Shown here one piece after another: positions 8,756-16,991 of a DNA stretch of 48,266 bases. The notes under the pieces are model-generated. The model was not told where the DNA came from. It worked only from the letters and a program-made list of their open reading frames with translations, and did not search any database. A program made the translations under genes and the position numbers. The DNA is from Schleiferiaceae bacterium. Lineage in GTDB: Bacteria; Bacteroidota; Bacteroidia; Flavobacteriales; Schleiferiaceae. Where the stretch lies: positions 1 to 48,266 of the forward strand of contig JAGYKI010000021.1 of the NCBI GenBank assembly GCA_018401735.1, read 5' to 3'. How positions within the stretch are numbered: position 1 is the first letter of the stretch; every line of letters starts with the position of its first letter.

Positions 8756-9745
8756 ATGAAAGCCTATCAGAAGTCGCTTTTATTTTTTACGTCTCTATTA
8801 ATGTGGGCATTCTTGTTTCAATCGTGTGATAATGAGAAGGATATTGACCTAAGCGCGATTAAGATAGAAACCGATATAAAACGTTTTGATCGTGCTTTTT
8901 TCACGATGGATACCCTAAACTTCACGCAAAACTTAGCCGTTTTGGAGCAAGATTATCCTCCCTTTTTTAGTGCTAAAACCGAAGAAGTCTTTTGGCGTAA
9001 GCAACGCAAAGACGAATTGCAATTGAAGCTTTTTAGTCAAACTGAAAAACTCTTTGGTAATATGGAAAAGGAGCAGGCAGAATTGAACCAAATTTTTAAG
9101 CGCTTTTATTATTATTTCGGACAGGAAAAGCAATTTGAGGTGTATAGCTACATCTCGCGCTTGGATTACGATTATCCCATAATTGTGGCGCCGCCCTATT
9201 GCTTTATTGGTTTGGATATGTACCTGGGTGAAAATAATGATTATTACGCATCTTTACCTAATTACCTGCAATTTAGAAGGCAAGCCCAATTTTTATTAAG
9301 GGATGTTGCCTTCGCTTTAGCGGAAAATACTTTTGGCTTGCAAGTAGATGAAAATAAGTTGCTTAATGCAATGATTTATTATGGTAAACTATTATACGTG
9401 ACGGAGAAATTATGTCCTTTTTTACGTGAAGACGAGCTTATGGTTTACCCCCCTACTAAAATGGAATTTTGCGAAGAGCATGAGCGCGATATGTGGGTTT
9501 ATTTTATTGAAAATGGCGTGCTTTTTAAAAGTGATGCCGAGCTGCAAAGACGTTTTATTGACGTGGCTCCTTTTAGTAAATTTCGCACCGATACGGATCC
9601 TCAAACTCCCGGTGGAGTAGGCCGCTGGTTTGGATATAAAATTGTGTCGGCCTATATGGAAGAGAATCCTGATTTAAGTCTCAAGCAACTTTTACAAGAG
9701 AAAGATGCTGCTAAAATCTTAAAGCTCTCCAACTATAAGCCCTAA
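8756..9745 (+). CDS. gldB: Gliding motility lipoprotein GldB
   Basis: A 329-residue lipoprotein with a clear lipobox (FLFQSC, lipidated Cys at 24) and the features of GldB: IKIETDIKRFDRAFF after the anchor, and a C-terminal GRWFGYKIVSAYM segment. GldB is required for gliding in Flavobacterium johnsoniae. The open frame extends 37 codons upstream into the divergent barrel gene, but only the ATG at 8756 gives a signal peptide. gldC follows 61 bp downstream, the known gldB-gldC order, which supports both calls. Confidence 0.9.
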   Translation: MKAYQKSLLFFTSLLMWAFLFQSCDNEKDIDLSAIKIETDIKRFDRAFFTMDTLNFTQNLAVLEQDYPPFFSAKTEEVFWRKQRKDELQLKLFSQTEKLFGNMEKEQAELNQIFKRFYYYFGQEKQFEVYSYISRLDYDYPIIVAPPYCFIGLDMYLGENNDYYASLPNYLQFRRQAQFLLRDVAFALAENTFGLQVDENKLLNAMIYYGKLLYVTEKLCPFLREDELMVYPPTKMEFCEEHERDMWVYFIENGVLFKSDAELQRRFIDVAPFSKFRTDTDPQTPGGVGRWFGYKIVSAYMEENPDLSLKQLLQEKDAAKILKLSNYKP

Positions 9746-9784
9746 GCATTAGTTTATATAAATAGATTTACTCTTGTGAAGATG

Positions 9785-9792
9785 TACCTTTG
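9785..9792 (+). promoter_or_regulatory. Possible -7 box for gldC
   Basis: TACCTTTG matches the TAnnTTTG consensus exactly, 14 nt before the gldC ATG. No TTG lies at the right distance upstream, so gldC may have both its own weak promoter and read-through from gldB. Confidence 0.4.
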
Positions 9793-9806
9793 CCAAAAAT
9801 TTTATT

Positions 9807-10148
9807 ATGGCTATTGCACATACTTCCAACATAACATTAGAAATCTCTTTAGACGAGAATAAAGTCCCCGAAACCATAACTTGGAACGCTCCCGATAGCG
9901 GTGTGGAAAATGCCAAGACTAAGGCCACAATGTTATCTGTTTGGGACGATAAAACGCAAGAGACTTTGCGCATCGACCTTTGGACTAAAGACATGCCTTT
10001 AGACCAAATGAAAAAATACATACACCAAAATATTATGGCTTTAGCCGATACGCTCGAACGTGCAGGTGGTGAGGCGGAACTGGCGAAAGAGCTACGGGAA
10101 TATAGTCTTGAGTTGGGCGAGAAAATGAACGTTTTAAAACGCGGCTAA
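9807..10148 (+). CDS. gldC: Gliding motility protein GldC
   Basis: A small soluble 113-residue protein without signal peptide, matching GldC: it begins with HTSNITLEISLDENKVPE, then ITWNAPDSG, and ends in an acidic amphipathic helix. GldC is found with GldB and improves gliding in F. johnsoniae; its biochemical role is not known. The position right after gldB is decisive. Downstream lies about 300 bp of non-coding sequence with inverted repeats. Confidence 0.92.
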   Translation: MAIAHTSNITLEISLDENKVPETITWNAPDSGVENAKTKATMLSVWDDKTQETLRIDLWTKDMPLDQMKKYIHQNIMALADTLERAGGEAELAKELREYSLELGEKMNVLKRG

Positions 10149-10446
10149 CCTTTCGTTTGGATGGACCTGTTGTGTGGGCCAAGGCGATAGGTCAATACGA
10201 TATTCGAAAAGCTGCCGTTAAACTTAGCCCCAAGAAATATTAGCGCACCGACTGGGTATTTCAAAATTAGAAAAACCGCTGCGAAGTTCATGATTTTAAA
10301 AAAAACGCGACTGGTGCCAAGGTATTCAGTCGGGGCAGATAAGTAAAAGGGCTATTAGAAATGCTTTTGGTAAATAAAAACTCTATAAATTCGAAGTCTA
10401 ATAGCGCCCCTTAATTTTTAGACAAAATATTTACTCGCCATAAGTT
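10149..10446. repeat. Non-coding gap with two inverted repeats
   Basis: About 300 bp with no credible gene. CCGACTG (10248-10254) is repeated inverted as CAGTCGG (10327-10333). A second pair, GCTATTAGA (10351-10359) and TCTAATAGC (10397-10405), encloses 37 nt and is followed by CCCCTTAATTTTT, so it may act as a long-loop terminator of gldC. No promoter box stands out for the HD gene. Confidence 0.5.
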
Positions 10447-11037
10447 ATGGAAGATAAAAAAGCAATAGACTACGTTTTACGTAAACTCCAAAATGAATTA
10501 CCCGATAATCTGCGTTATCATTCCATGGAACATACCTTGGCGGTGCTTCACTCGGCCGAATATTTAGCGGGTAAGGAAGGTCTTGCGGATGACGAAATTG
10601 TACTATTGCTTACTGCCGCAGCTTACCATGATAGTGGCTTTACCGTTGCCTATAAAAGTCACGAAGAAATTGGTTGCAAGATTGCCGCTGAGGCCTTGCC
10701 GCAATTTGGCTATAGCGACGAGCAAATTAAGGTTATTCAAAGTTTGATAATGGCAACCAAAATTCCCCAAAGTCCTAGTAATAAGGTGGAGAAGGTGTTA
10801 TGTGATGCCGATTTGGATTATTTAGGAGGTGATAATTATGGAGAGATTTCCGACAGTCTGCGCGATGAATTAGGCCTCAATGGTATCGTTCTTAGCGCCG
10901 AAGAATGGCTGAATATTCAAATCAAATTTTTAGAAAATCATCACTATTGGACAGACTTTGCCCTCAAGGTATTAAAGCCGCGCAAGCAATTGGTATTGGA
11001 TCGGTTGAAAAGAGAAGCAGCGTCTGGCGGAGCCTAA
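10447..11037 (+). CDS. HD-domain metal-dependent phosphohydrolase
   Basis: A 196-residue cytoplasmic protein with the HD-family metal ligands in order: H25 and H29 (YHSMEHT), the H61-D62 pair (AAAYHDSGF) and D122 (CDADLDYLG). Such stand-alone HD proteins hydrolyse phosphate esters, often nucleotides or cyclic nucleotides, but the substrate cannot be told here. It is transcribed alone and ends at a strong bidirectional terminator shared with the convergent universal stress gene. Confidence 0.85.
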   Translation: MEDKKAIDYVLRKLQNELPDNLRYHSMEHTLAVLHSAEYLAGKEGLADDEIVLLLTAAAYHDSGFTVAYKSHEEIGCKIAAEALPQFGYSDEQIKVIQSLIMATKIPQSPSNKVEKVLCDADLDYLGGDNYGEISDSLRDELGLNGIVLSAEEWLNIQIKFLENHHYWTDFALKVLKPRKQLVLDRLKREAASGGA

Positions 11038-11080
11038 TTTCACTGCAATCCCTGCCGTGTAATTTCGAGGCAGACTCAAA

Positions 11081-11137
11081 AAAAATAATGCCCTTCGATA
11101 GATCTTTTGTAGAGATCTGCAGAAGGGCATTATTTTT
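11081..11137. terminator. Strong bidirectional terminator between the HD and usp genes
   Basis: AAAAATAATGCCCTTC (11081-11096) and its perfect 16-bp inverse GAAGGGCATTATTTTT (11122-11137) enclose 25 nt, within which AGATCT (11100-11105) pairs with AGATCT (11113-11118). A-tracts on the left and T-tracts on the right let it work for both convergent genes. Confidence 0.92.
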
Positions 11138-11165
11138 AGATGCTAGTTTATAGTCTTCTTCGTTT

Positions 11166-11987
11166 TTAAATTCCTACGAAAGAATAGTTTGACTTAACTC
11201 CAATCTTTTCTTCCACATTCACAATTAACACGGGAATTTGCCATTCGTTGGTGATCAATTCCTGTGAAAACTTTTCAAATTGCGGGATAATAGTTTCTGG
11301 GTAATGGGCGATTGCAAATAAGTCTGCGCCAATTTCGGCTCCATAACTAATTACAGCCTTATGGAAAGACTGTTTGTCGTCTAAAGTATTTACCACGTGT
11401 TTTACGCCATCTTTATTAAGTTGACGACCAACCTTAGTAAGGTTATTGGCTAAACGCTTCACTAAAAAGTCATCGCTTTGCGCTTTCGCAACAATATGAA
11501 TTTCGGCGTTAAATTTTTGGGCGATTTTGCTCGCGAAGCCAACCATCTGGATTTTTTCGTAGGATAAATCTACTGGTAAAACAATGCGTTTAATACTTTC
11601 GCTAGGCCCTTTTTTCTGGGTAATTATAAAAGGTGTATTGGAACTAGTGATAACCTTTATCGCATGCGAACCCAAGAGCTTTTGCAGTCCCTTAGCACCA
11701 TGTGTACCCATAATTAACAGCTGAAAACCACCGTCTTCCGCTTCTTTTCCAATGTCCTGAAAAATGTCTCCAACACTAACTTTGGTGTTAATTTTAGCAG
11801 CCTGATCTGACTTTAAACTACTTTTCAAGTCTGCAAAAAGACTTTCAGCTTTGCTTTGTTCAGACTCGCTTTTAACAATATGTAAGACTTGAATTTCGCT
11901 TTCAGCGTCAGCTTCCGAAATAGTTAAAGCATGTTCTAAAGCGATTCTAGTTATAGGGGTGAAATCGTAAGGTACGAGGTATTTCAT
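11166..11987 (-). CDS. Two-domain universal stress protein (UspA family)
   Basis: A 273-residue protein with two tandem Usp folds. The first (about 1-145) begins KYLVPYDFTPI and carries the ATP-binding pattern GTHGAKGLQKLLGSHA. The second (about 147-273) begins RIVLPVDLSYEK but lacks the G-x2-G-x9-G motif, so probably only one half binds nucleotide. Such tandem Usp proteins are common in Bacteroidota and respond to starvation and envelope stress; partners are unknown. ATG start at 11987. Confidence 0.88.
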   Translation of the reverse strand: MKYLVPYDFTPITRIALEHALTISEADAESEIQVLHIVKSESEQSKAESLFADLKSSLKSDQAAKINTKVSVGDIFQDIGKEAEDGGFQLLIMGTHGAKGLQKLLGSHAIKVITSSNTPFIITQKKGPSESIKRIVLPVDLSYEKIQMVGFASKIAQKFNAEIHIVAKAQSDDFLVKRLANNLTKVGRQLNKDGVKHVVNTLDDKQSFHKAVISYGAEIGADLFAIAHYPETIIPQFEKFSQELITNEWQIPVLIVNVEEKIGVKSNYSFVGI

Positions 11988-12034
11988 GGGGGTAAATTAA
12001 GGACGGGAAGATAGAGATTTTTAAAAAAATTCTC

Positions 12035-12057
12035 GCCTCCAAAGCCTAAAAAGAGGC
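12035..12057 (-). terminator. Possible terminator of ysxC
   Basis: On the minus strand GCCTC (12053-12057) can pair with GAGGC (12035-12039) over a 13-nt loop, followed a few bases later by a run of seven T. The stem is short, so the call is moderate. Confidence 0.4.
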
Positions 12058-12118
12058 CAGGTTTATTATTTGCGAAAAATAGTAAGTGTCAATTTTTGGC
12101 AGTTTGGGCGAAACTGCT

Positions 12119-12724
12119 TTATCTAGTTTCAAGCTTATGGTTGATTTGGCCAATATAACTTAGTATTTCAGCCTTTCCCGCACCGCTTTCCGCCGAAGTA
12201 GCGAACTGCATGGGCAGCTCGGCCCAGGTTTCCAACATCTTGGTGTTGTATGCTTTTAAGTTCTTGTTGAGCTGATTACTTTTTAACTTATCAATCTTCG
12301 TGAAAACCATACTGAAAGGAATGCCGCTTTCTCCCAACCACTCCATAAATTCAAGGTCAATTTTTTGGGGTTCATGTCTTGAGTCGATCAAAACAAAAAG
12401 GTTGATTAAAGTAGGACGCTCGAGAATGTAATCCTCAATCATTTTCTGAAACTTACTGCGGCTTGTTTTGCTAACTTTAGCATAGCCATAGCCCGGTAAA
12501 TCTACGAGATACCAAGAATCGTTAATGGTAAAGTGGTTGATTAGCTGGGTTTTACCAGGTTTCCCAGAGGTATGTGCTAGGTTTTTCTTGCCAACAAGTT
12601 TATTAATAAGACTGCTCTTACCCACATTACTACGTCCAATAAAGGCGTATTCGTTTTTACCATCTTGCGGACATTTAGCGATGTCCGTATTACTCAATAA
12701 AAATTCGGCCGATGTGATTTCCAT
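12119..12724 (-). CDS. ysxC: Ribosome biogenesis GTP-binding protein YsxC/YihA (EngB)
   Basis: EngB is an essential GTPase of 50S subunit assembly. The 201-residue protein has G1 GRSNVGKSS at 30-38, the family switch region [11 protein letters not shown]3 DLPGYGYA and G4 TKIDKL, at the usual length. ATG start at 12724; just upstream on the minus strand TACCTTCG resembles the Bacteroidota -7 box. It is transcribed away from the 267-bp inverted-repeat element. Confidence 0.96.
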   Translation of the reverse strand: MEITSAEFLLSNTDIAKCPQDGKNEYAFIGRSNVGKSSLINKLVGKKNLAHTSGKPGKTQLINHFTINDSWYLVDLPGYGYAKVSKTSRSKFQKMIEDYILERPTLINLFVLIDSRHEPQKIDLEFMEWLGESGIPFSMVFTKIDKLKSNQLNKNLKAYNTKMLETWAELPMQFATSAESGAGKAEILSYIGQINHKLETR

Positions 12725-12914
12725 GGCGCGAAGGTAATTAACGTGTTGCGATAATAAATTATAGCCTTAATTTTTTCATTCATGGTGAAAAAGATCCTCG
12801 AGGCCTTTCTATTCGTAAGAATCTATCTTCTCTGCGATGAGAGTCTTGGTATTTATAAAAAGCACTCAAACCAAATTATTATGGCGCACTAAAGTATGCG
12901 CTTCGCTTATTAAA
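12725..12914. other. Spacer between ysxC and the inverted-repeat element
   Basis: 190 bp without a gene. It holds the likely ysxC promoter (minus strand) and a small hairpin GCGCA (12884-12888) with TGCGC (12897-12901). Nothing coding is visible. Confidence 0.5.
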
Positions 12915-13181
12915 TTAACGTGAATTCGACGTAAAATCAGGCCTCAGACCCCTTGTAAATAGTGGAATTCAAGCCTATGCAGTGAAGCAATAGCGGGCTA
13001 TTGCAAGAAGCAGAGGCGCGGAAAGCCGCTTTTTAGAAGGGGACTAAATGGTGTTTCCAATAAAAGTGAAAATACTTCATCTAGTTCATTTGCTGTAGCC
13101 CGCTACAGCTGCACGATCTAGACTTGTCTTTTCTTTTAATTGAAAATCTGAGGCTTTGATTTATAGTCGAACTCACGTTAA
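12915..13181. repeat. 267-bp imperfect inverted-repeat element (MITE-like or structured RNA)
   Basis: The ends are near-perfect inverses: TTAACGTGAATTCGAC at the left against GTCGAACTCACGTTAA at the right (15 of 16). Similarity continues through GCCTCAGA/TCTGAGGC and on to an inner hairpin that lies 72 bp from the end in both arms: GCAATAGC-GG-GCTATTGC (12987-13004) and GCTGTAGC-CC-GCTACAGC (13092-13109). The two stems differ at two base pairs and both changes are compensated, which argues for selection on the folded form. No ORF lies inside. The right end reaches to 20 bp before the SGNH start codon. It may be a non-autonomous mobile element or a paired regulatory RNA. Confidence 0.75.
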
Positions 13182-13200
13182 ATTAGCAGAAAAGAAATCC

Positions 13201-13902
13201 ATGCGCAGACCTTTACTCTTCGTTTTTTTCATCTCCCTTTTTGCCTGCTCTAAAAATGAGGCACAGGTTATAAATGATAGTACGCAATTGCATCCCTTGA
13301 AATTGCGTTATTTGGCTTTAGGGGATTCATATACCATCGGTACTGCCATTGGCCCCGAAAAGGCTTATCCCCAAATTTTTGCCGATAGCGTGCGACAGGA
13401 AGCTAGTTTGGATAGTTTTTTTGTACAGGTAATTGCGCAAAATGGTTGGACAACCGCCGATCTGAAAAATGGCATTACTACGACTCAACCAGATTCTAGT
13501 TTTAACTTGGTAACTATTTTAATTGGCGTAAATAACCAATACCAACGACGTTCGATTACCGAATACGAAAACGAGTTTAGCCAATTATTGCAAGATGCCA
13601 TTGCTTTCGCAGATGGCGATAGCAGTCGAGTTTTAGTGCTAAGTATACCCGATTGGGGTGTTAGTCCTGCTGGAGCAGGCAACAGGGCCCTGATTGCTGA
13701 AGAAATCGATAATTTCAATGCAGCTCAAAAGCAAATCGCACTCACCGAAGGGGTGCGTTTTGTAGATATTACAACACTTAGCCGCTCTGCCTTAAGCGAC
13801 CCTAGTTTAATAGCCAGTGATGGTTTGCACTTCTCGGCTAAAATGCAGCAGCAATGGTTAGATTTGCTTTATCCCCACCTGGTTGAGAGCTTAAAATTCT
13901 AA
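13201..13902 (+). CDS. SGNH/GDSL-family esterase lipoprotein
   Basis: A 233-residue lipoprotein: the ATG at 13201 gives a signal with lipobox LFAC (Cys at 16); the open frame runs 15 codons further upstream into the repeat element but without a signal there. The SGNH blocks are visible: GDSYT (nucleophile S43), IGVNNQ in place of the usual GxND, and SDGLHFS with the catalytic Asp and His near the C terminus. It should hydrolyse an ester, for instance an acyl or acetyl group, in the envelope. The next gene, a PagL-like lipid A deacylase, starts 4 nt after its stop, so the pair is co-expressed. Confidence 0.83.
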   Translation: MRRPLLFVFFISLFACSKNEAQVINDSTQLHPLKLRYLALGDSYTIGTAIGPEKAYPQIFADSVRQEASLDSFFVQVIAQNGWTTADLKNGITTTQPDSSFNLVTILIGVNNQYQRRSITEYENEFSQLLQDAIAFADGDSSRVLVLSIPDWGVSPAGAGNRALIAEEIDNFNAAQKQIALTEGVRFVDITTLSRSALSDPSLIASDGLHFSAKMQQQWLDLLYPHLVESLKF

Positions 13903-13905
13903 TGG

Positions 13906-14994
13906 ATGAGGACTGTGAAACTGCTACTTTTACTGATCTTAAGTTTGAAAATTTGTGCTCAAAAAGCTACGGTACTTTCCTTGAATGGTGATTATGGCTT
14001 TCTCTTTTTGCACAGTTTAGATGTAGCACCTATTGGACAGTCCTATCCACGCGCGATAAATTTCGATTATTCTCATTGGCGCATCAGCCCTGCAAATTAT
14101 CAAGCTTGCAATTGTTATCCTCGTATAGGGGCAAGCGCGGGCTGGCACTATTATAATAACCAAAGGGTTTTAGGCTCGGGATTTCCTCTTTATGGATATT
14201 TGGAGCCCTGGTATAAATTATCAGATCGGCTCTTCTTTCATTTCCGAGGAGGTATTGGCTTAAGCGCCTTAACTCGCCCTTTTGATGCACAAAGTAATCC
14301 CCTAAATTTAAGTTACAGCCTTCCCGTTTCGGCTTTTGTAATGGTGGGCGCGGGTTTCTCGGTTTCCCTAGATACGCAGTGGTTTTTGGGATTGCGAGCC
14401 CGTTATAATCACGTTTCTAATGGCGGCATTAGGGAACCCAACAAGGGATTAAATTATCCCAGCTTAGCCTTGCAGCTGGATTATAGTTTAGCGCCAGTGA
14501 GCTTTAATTTAAGCAAGGGGATTTCGGATTGGCGGAAACAAAAGACACAAGCCTTTTCGGTCAATTCTTTTTGGGCCGCCCAAGCTGGTGCTACGGTTGG
14601 TGATGCCTTTAATGAGCAGGATGTTACCTATTTAGTTTTAGGATTAAGCGCGCATTATCATCAGCAATGGGCTCGGGTATCGGGATTTACGGCGGGCTTG
14701 TCGATCGTACAAAATTACGCCTATCAGAATCAAATCGAAAAAGTTGCCGGTACACAGGATAGCTGGCAAGCTGCGGCTTTACTAGGCCATGAGTTTATTT
14801 TGGGGAAGTTTCGCTTCGGACAGCAAGCGGGTTTTTATGTACACAAGGAATATGGCGCTCCAGCAGATTGGTTTCAACGCTACTATTTGCTCTATTATCC
14901 TTGGCCAAATTTTGGAATGGGTCCGGCCTTAAAGGCCCATGCTCAGGTAGCGGAGTTTTTGGATTTCCGATTTAGTTATCATTTTGTTTTTTAA
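13906..14994 (+). CDS. Acyloxyacyl hydrolase / lipid A 3-O-deacylase, PagL-like outer-membrane protein
   Basis: A 362-residue protein with a signal peptide (cleaved after about residue 18) and barrel-type strands, ending in the aromatic DFRFSYHFVF. Residues 167-174, YNHVSNGG, hold the PagL-type catalytic pair H169 and S171 with the following Asn. PagL removes the 3-O acyl chain of lipid A in the outer membrane. The protein is about twice PagL length, as in Bacteroidota members of this family, so there is an extra second half. It sits directly behind an SGNH esterase lipoprotein, suggesting joint remodelling of surface lipids. Exact substrate unproven. Confidence 0.72.
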   Translation: MRTVKLLLLLILSLKICAQKATVLSLNGDYGFLFLHSLDVAPIGQSYPRAINFDYSHWRISPANYQACNCYPRIGASAGWHYYNNQRVLGSGFPLYGYLEPWYKLSDRLFFHFRGGIGLSALTRPFDAQSNPLNLSYSLPVSAFVMVGAGFSVSLDTQWFLGLRARYNHVSNGGIREPNKGLNYPSLALQLDYSLAPVSFNLSKGISDWRKQKTQAFSVNSFWAAQAGATVGDAFNEQDVTYLVLGLSAHYHQQWARVSGFTAGLSIVQNYAYQNQIEKVAGTQDSWQAAALLGHEFILGKFRFGQQAGFYVHKEYGAPADWFQRYYLLYYPWPNFGMGPALKAHAQVAEFLDFRFSYHFVF

Positions 14995-15169
14995 ACTGCT
15001 TAAGCCCCTAAGCCCCAAGCTGCTGGAGGGTAGATTTTTTAAAAACAATAGCCTTCCTTTGTTCCAATTGCTTTAGCTTGCTACCTTCGTGTATTACAGC
15101 TCCATTGGCTAGCCAAAATATCATGTTTTAATTTAAAGGCGAAGGCAGGTTTTAAACTAAATCAATCGC

Positions 15170-15177
15170 TAATTTTG
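15170..15177 (+). promoter_or_regulatory. Promoter -7 box for the ompH-like gene
   Basis: TAATTTTG matches TAnnTTTG exactly, 14 nt before the ATG at 15192. No clear TTG at the -33 distance. Confidence 0.5.
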
Positions 15178-15191
15178 TAAAAAAATAATTG

Positions 15192-15797
15192 ATGAAAAAT
15201 CTCAGTACTATTCTATCTTCTTTAGCTTTAATCGGTGTAATCTACCTTCTCGTTCAGAACAATAATTCTTCGAGCGCATCTAGCGAAAGCCAAATTAAAG
15301 AGATGCCAACTAAAGGCGCGGGAGAACTACGCTTAGCCTATGTTAATACCGATAGTTTGGTTGCAAAGTATAATTACCATCAAGATCTTAAAGTAAAGCT
15401 AGAGGGTAGAGCGAAAAATATTGAAGCTGATTTGCAGAGTAAGTCGAGAGCATTTCAAGAAAACGTTAGCATCTTAGAGCAACAAGCGGCTAATCTAAGT
15501 CCTCAGCAAATTCAGCAAGCACAGGCCGAATTGCAGCAAAAGCAACAGGAGCTCATGCTGTATCGCGATGAGCAAAGCCAGGCTCTAGCTATGGAAGAAC
15601 AAGAGTTAACTTTATTGCTCAAGGCCGATATGGATTTGTTATTGGATAGTTTGAAGGTGGAGATGGGTTATGACTTTATTTTTAGCTTCGATCCAACATC
15701 CAGTGTTTTAGCAGCCAACCCTGAGTGGGATATTACCGATATAGTAGTAGAGGGTTTAAATAAATCCTACGCTACTAAAAAAGGTGAAAAAGAATAA
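15192..15797 (+). CDS. OmpH/Skp-family periplasmic chaperone-like protein
   Basis: A 201-residue protein with an N-terminal hydrophobic segment (about 4-22) and a low-complexity linker, then the OmpH pattern: RLAYVNTDSLVAKYN opening strand, a long Gln/Glu-rich coiled coil (about 65-150), and the closing strand GYDFIFSFDP. Skp-like chaperones hold unfolded outer-membrane proteins in the periplasm. The N terminus looks more like an uncleaved anchor than a clean signal peptide. A TTG lies directly before the ATG; I use the ATG. A small lipoprotein gene follows after 2 nt. Confidence 0.82.
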   Translation: MKNLSTILSSLALIGVIYLLVQNNNSSSASSESQIKEMPTKGAGELRLAYVNTDSLVAKYNYHQDLKVKLEGRAKNIEADLQSKSRAFQENVSILEQQAANLSPQQIQQAQAELQQKQQELMLYRDEQSQALAMEEQELTLLLKADMDLLLDSLKVEMGYDFIFSFDPTSSVLAANPEWDITDIVVEGLNKSYATKKGEKE

Positions 15798-15799
15798 AA

Positions 15800-16216
15800 T
15801 TGAAAAGTTTACGAATAAAATTTTGGATTCCACTTGTCGCGATTTTACTAGGGCTAGCATCAGGCTGTGCGCAAGATGACAGCACCGAAGATCCGCTGGC
15901 TAATCGAACTAAATACCTTGGGGTGTGGCAGGTTACAGAAAATACGGGTATTAATCATCCCCAATTTTATTCGGTAAATATTAGTGCGGGAACGCAAGAC
16001 GATGAGATTGTTATTGCGGGTCTTTATAATGAGACTGGTACAAATGTAGCAGCACTCATTTCTGGTAATAGCATGACGATTCCCAATCAAAGCAGTGGCG
16101 GAATTTCCTTTCAAGGATCAGGTCAAGCCAATGCTTCCTTTTCACAAATATCTTTAAGCTTTACCGCTAATGACGGAAGCGGCCCCGATAATATCGAGGC
16201 CGTTTTAGTTCCTTAA
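15800..16216 (+). CDS. Small lipoprotein of unknown function
   Basis: A 138-residue protein with lipobox LASGC and a beta-rich mature part containing KYLGVWQVTENT and many Ser, Asn and Gly, somewhat like lipocalin-type or C-terminal beta-sandwich lipoproteins. I do not recognise a family. The start is a TTG 2 nt after the stop of the OmpH-like gene; no ATG could give the signal peptide. It is the last gene before a convergent barrel gene. Confidence 0.65.
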   Translation: MKSLRIKFWIPLVAILLGLASGCAQDDSTEDPLANRTKYLGVWQVTENTGINHPQFYSVNISAGTQDDEIVIAGLYNETGTNVAALISGNSMTIPNQSSGGISFQGSGQANASFSQISLSFTANDGSGPDNIEAVLVP

Positions 16217-16252
16217 CTAACTGATAGCTAGTTAATATATATTTTGAAGAGA

Positions 16253-16987
16253 TTAGAACTTAACCTGTAAGCCTATGTTTCCTCCGAAATTGATCAGAGT
16301 TTCACGCGGCCAATCTTGGGCAATCATATCATTAAGCATGTACTTGGCCGAGGCACGCATAAATACTCCCCAGTTATCGCTAAACCAATAGGTTCCGCCG
16401 AGGGAAAGGCCTACTGTCCAGTTTAAAGCGCGTAAATCGTCGCTTAAGTTTAATACGATGTCGTCAATGCTGGGGTCGCTGTAATCGATATTAGCAACAT
16501 AGCTATCCAAGAAATTCATCTCTACCATGGGAATTACTTCTAGGCTAAATACGTCGGAAATACTGGTGTTGAAATTGACCTTAAGGGGTACGGATATCAT
16601 GCTAACTTCTACTTTGTCATTGGCACTGAAGTAGATGCCATCGCCGTCTAAGTCTAGGCTAGCACCTTCTACCGTATAACGACCAAAAGCGCGATTTACT
16701 CCCAAGCCCACATGAAAAGAAGGGGCTAATTCATAGAAAAGGTCTAGTCCGAAATTAAAGGCAAAACCACCTCTCGTTTCATTATCTTCATTAAACGAAT
16801 TAATGAGGCTATTGGCCGCATCGTCGTTAATAAGACGCATGTCGGTATAATAGGGATTAGCATTTAAGTGTAAGCGAAATTTAGATTCACTTACCTTGCT
16901 GTCTGTATAATAAACAATTTCCTCGTCTGGCTGCGCCCAAGCGCTAAAACTACTAAGGAATAAACTAAGGAGAATAAGTTTTTTCAT
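16253..16987 (-). CDS. Outer-membrane beta-barrel protein
   Basis: A 244-residue protein with a signal peptide (cleaved after SAWA, residue 18) and repeating amphipathic strands such as FHVGLGVNRAFGRY and NWTVGLSLGGTYWF, ending in GLQVKF with the C-terminal Phe of porin-like barrels. Asp-rich loops suggest cation-rich surroundings. It lies 4 bp after alaS in the same direction and is likely read from the alaS transcript. No specific function can be assigned. Confidence 0.72.
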   Translation of the reverse strand: MKKLILLSLFLSSFSAWAQPDEEIVYYTDSKVSESKFRLHLNANPYYTDMRLINDDAANSLINSFNEDNETRGGFAFNFGLDLFYELAPSFHVGLGVNRAFGRYTVEGASLDLDGDGIYFSANDKVEVSMISVPLKVNFNTSISDVFSLEVIPMVEMNFLDSYVANIDYSDPSIDDIVLNLSDDLRALNWTVGLSLGGTYWFSDNWGVFMRASAKYMLNDMIAQDWPRETLINFGGNIGLQVKF

Positions 16988-16991
16988 GTGC

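Noticed and set aside
10149..10446. Decayed gene in the gap after gldC
   Set aside because: Short open stretches exist but none shows a family motif or a start; only inverted repeats can be supported.
12915..13181. Insertion sequence with a transposase
   Set aside because: The element is only 267 bp and has no reading frame of use, so it can at most be non-autonomous.
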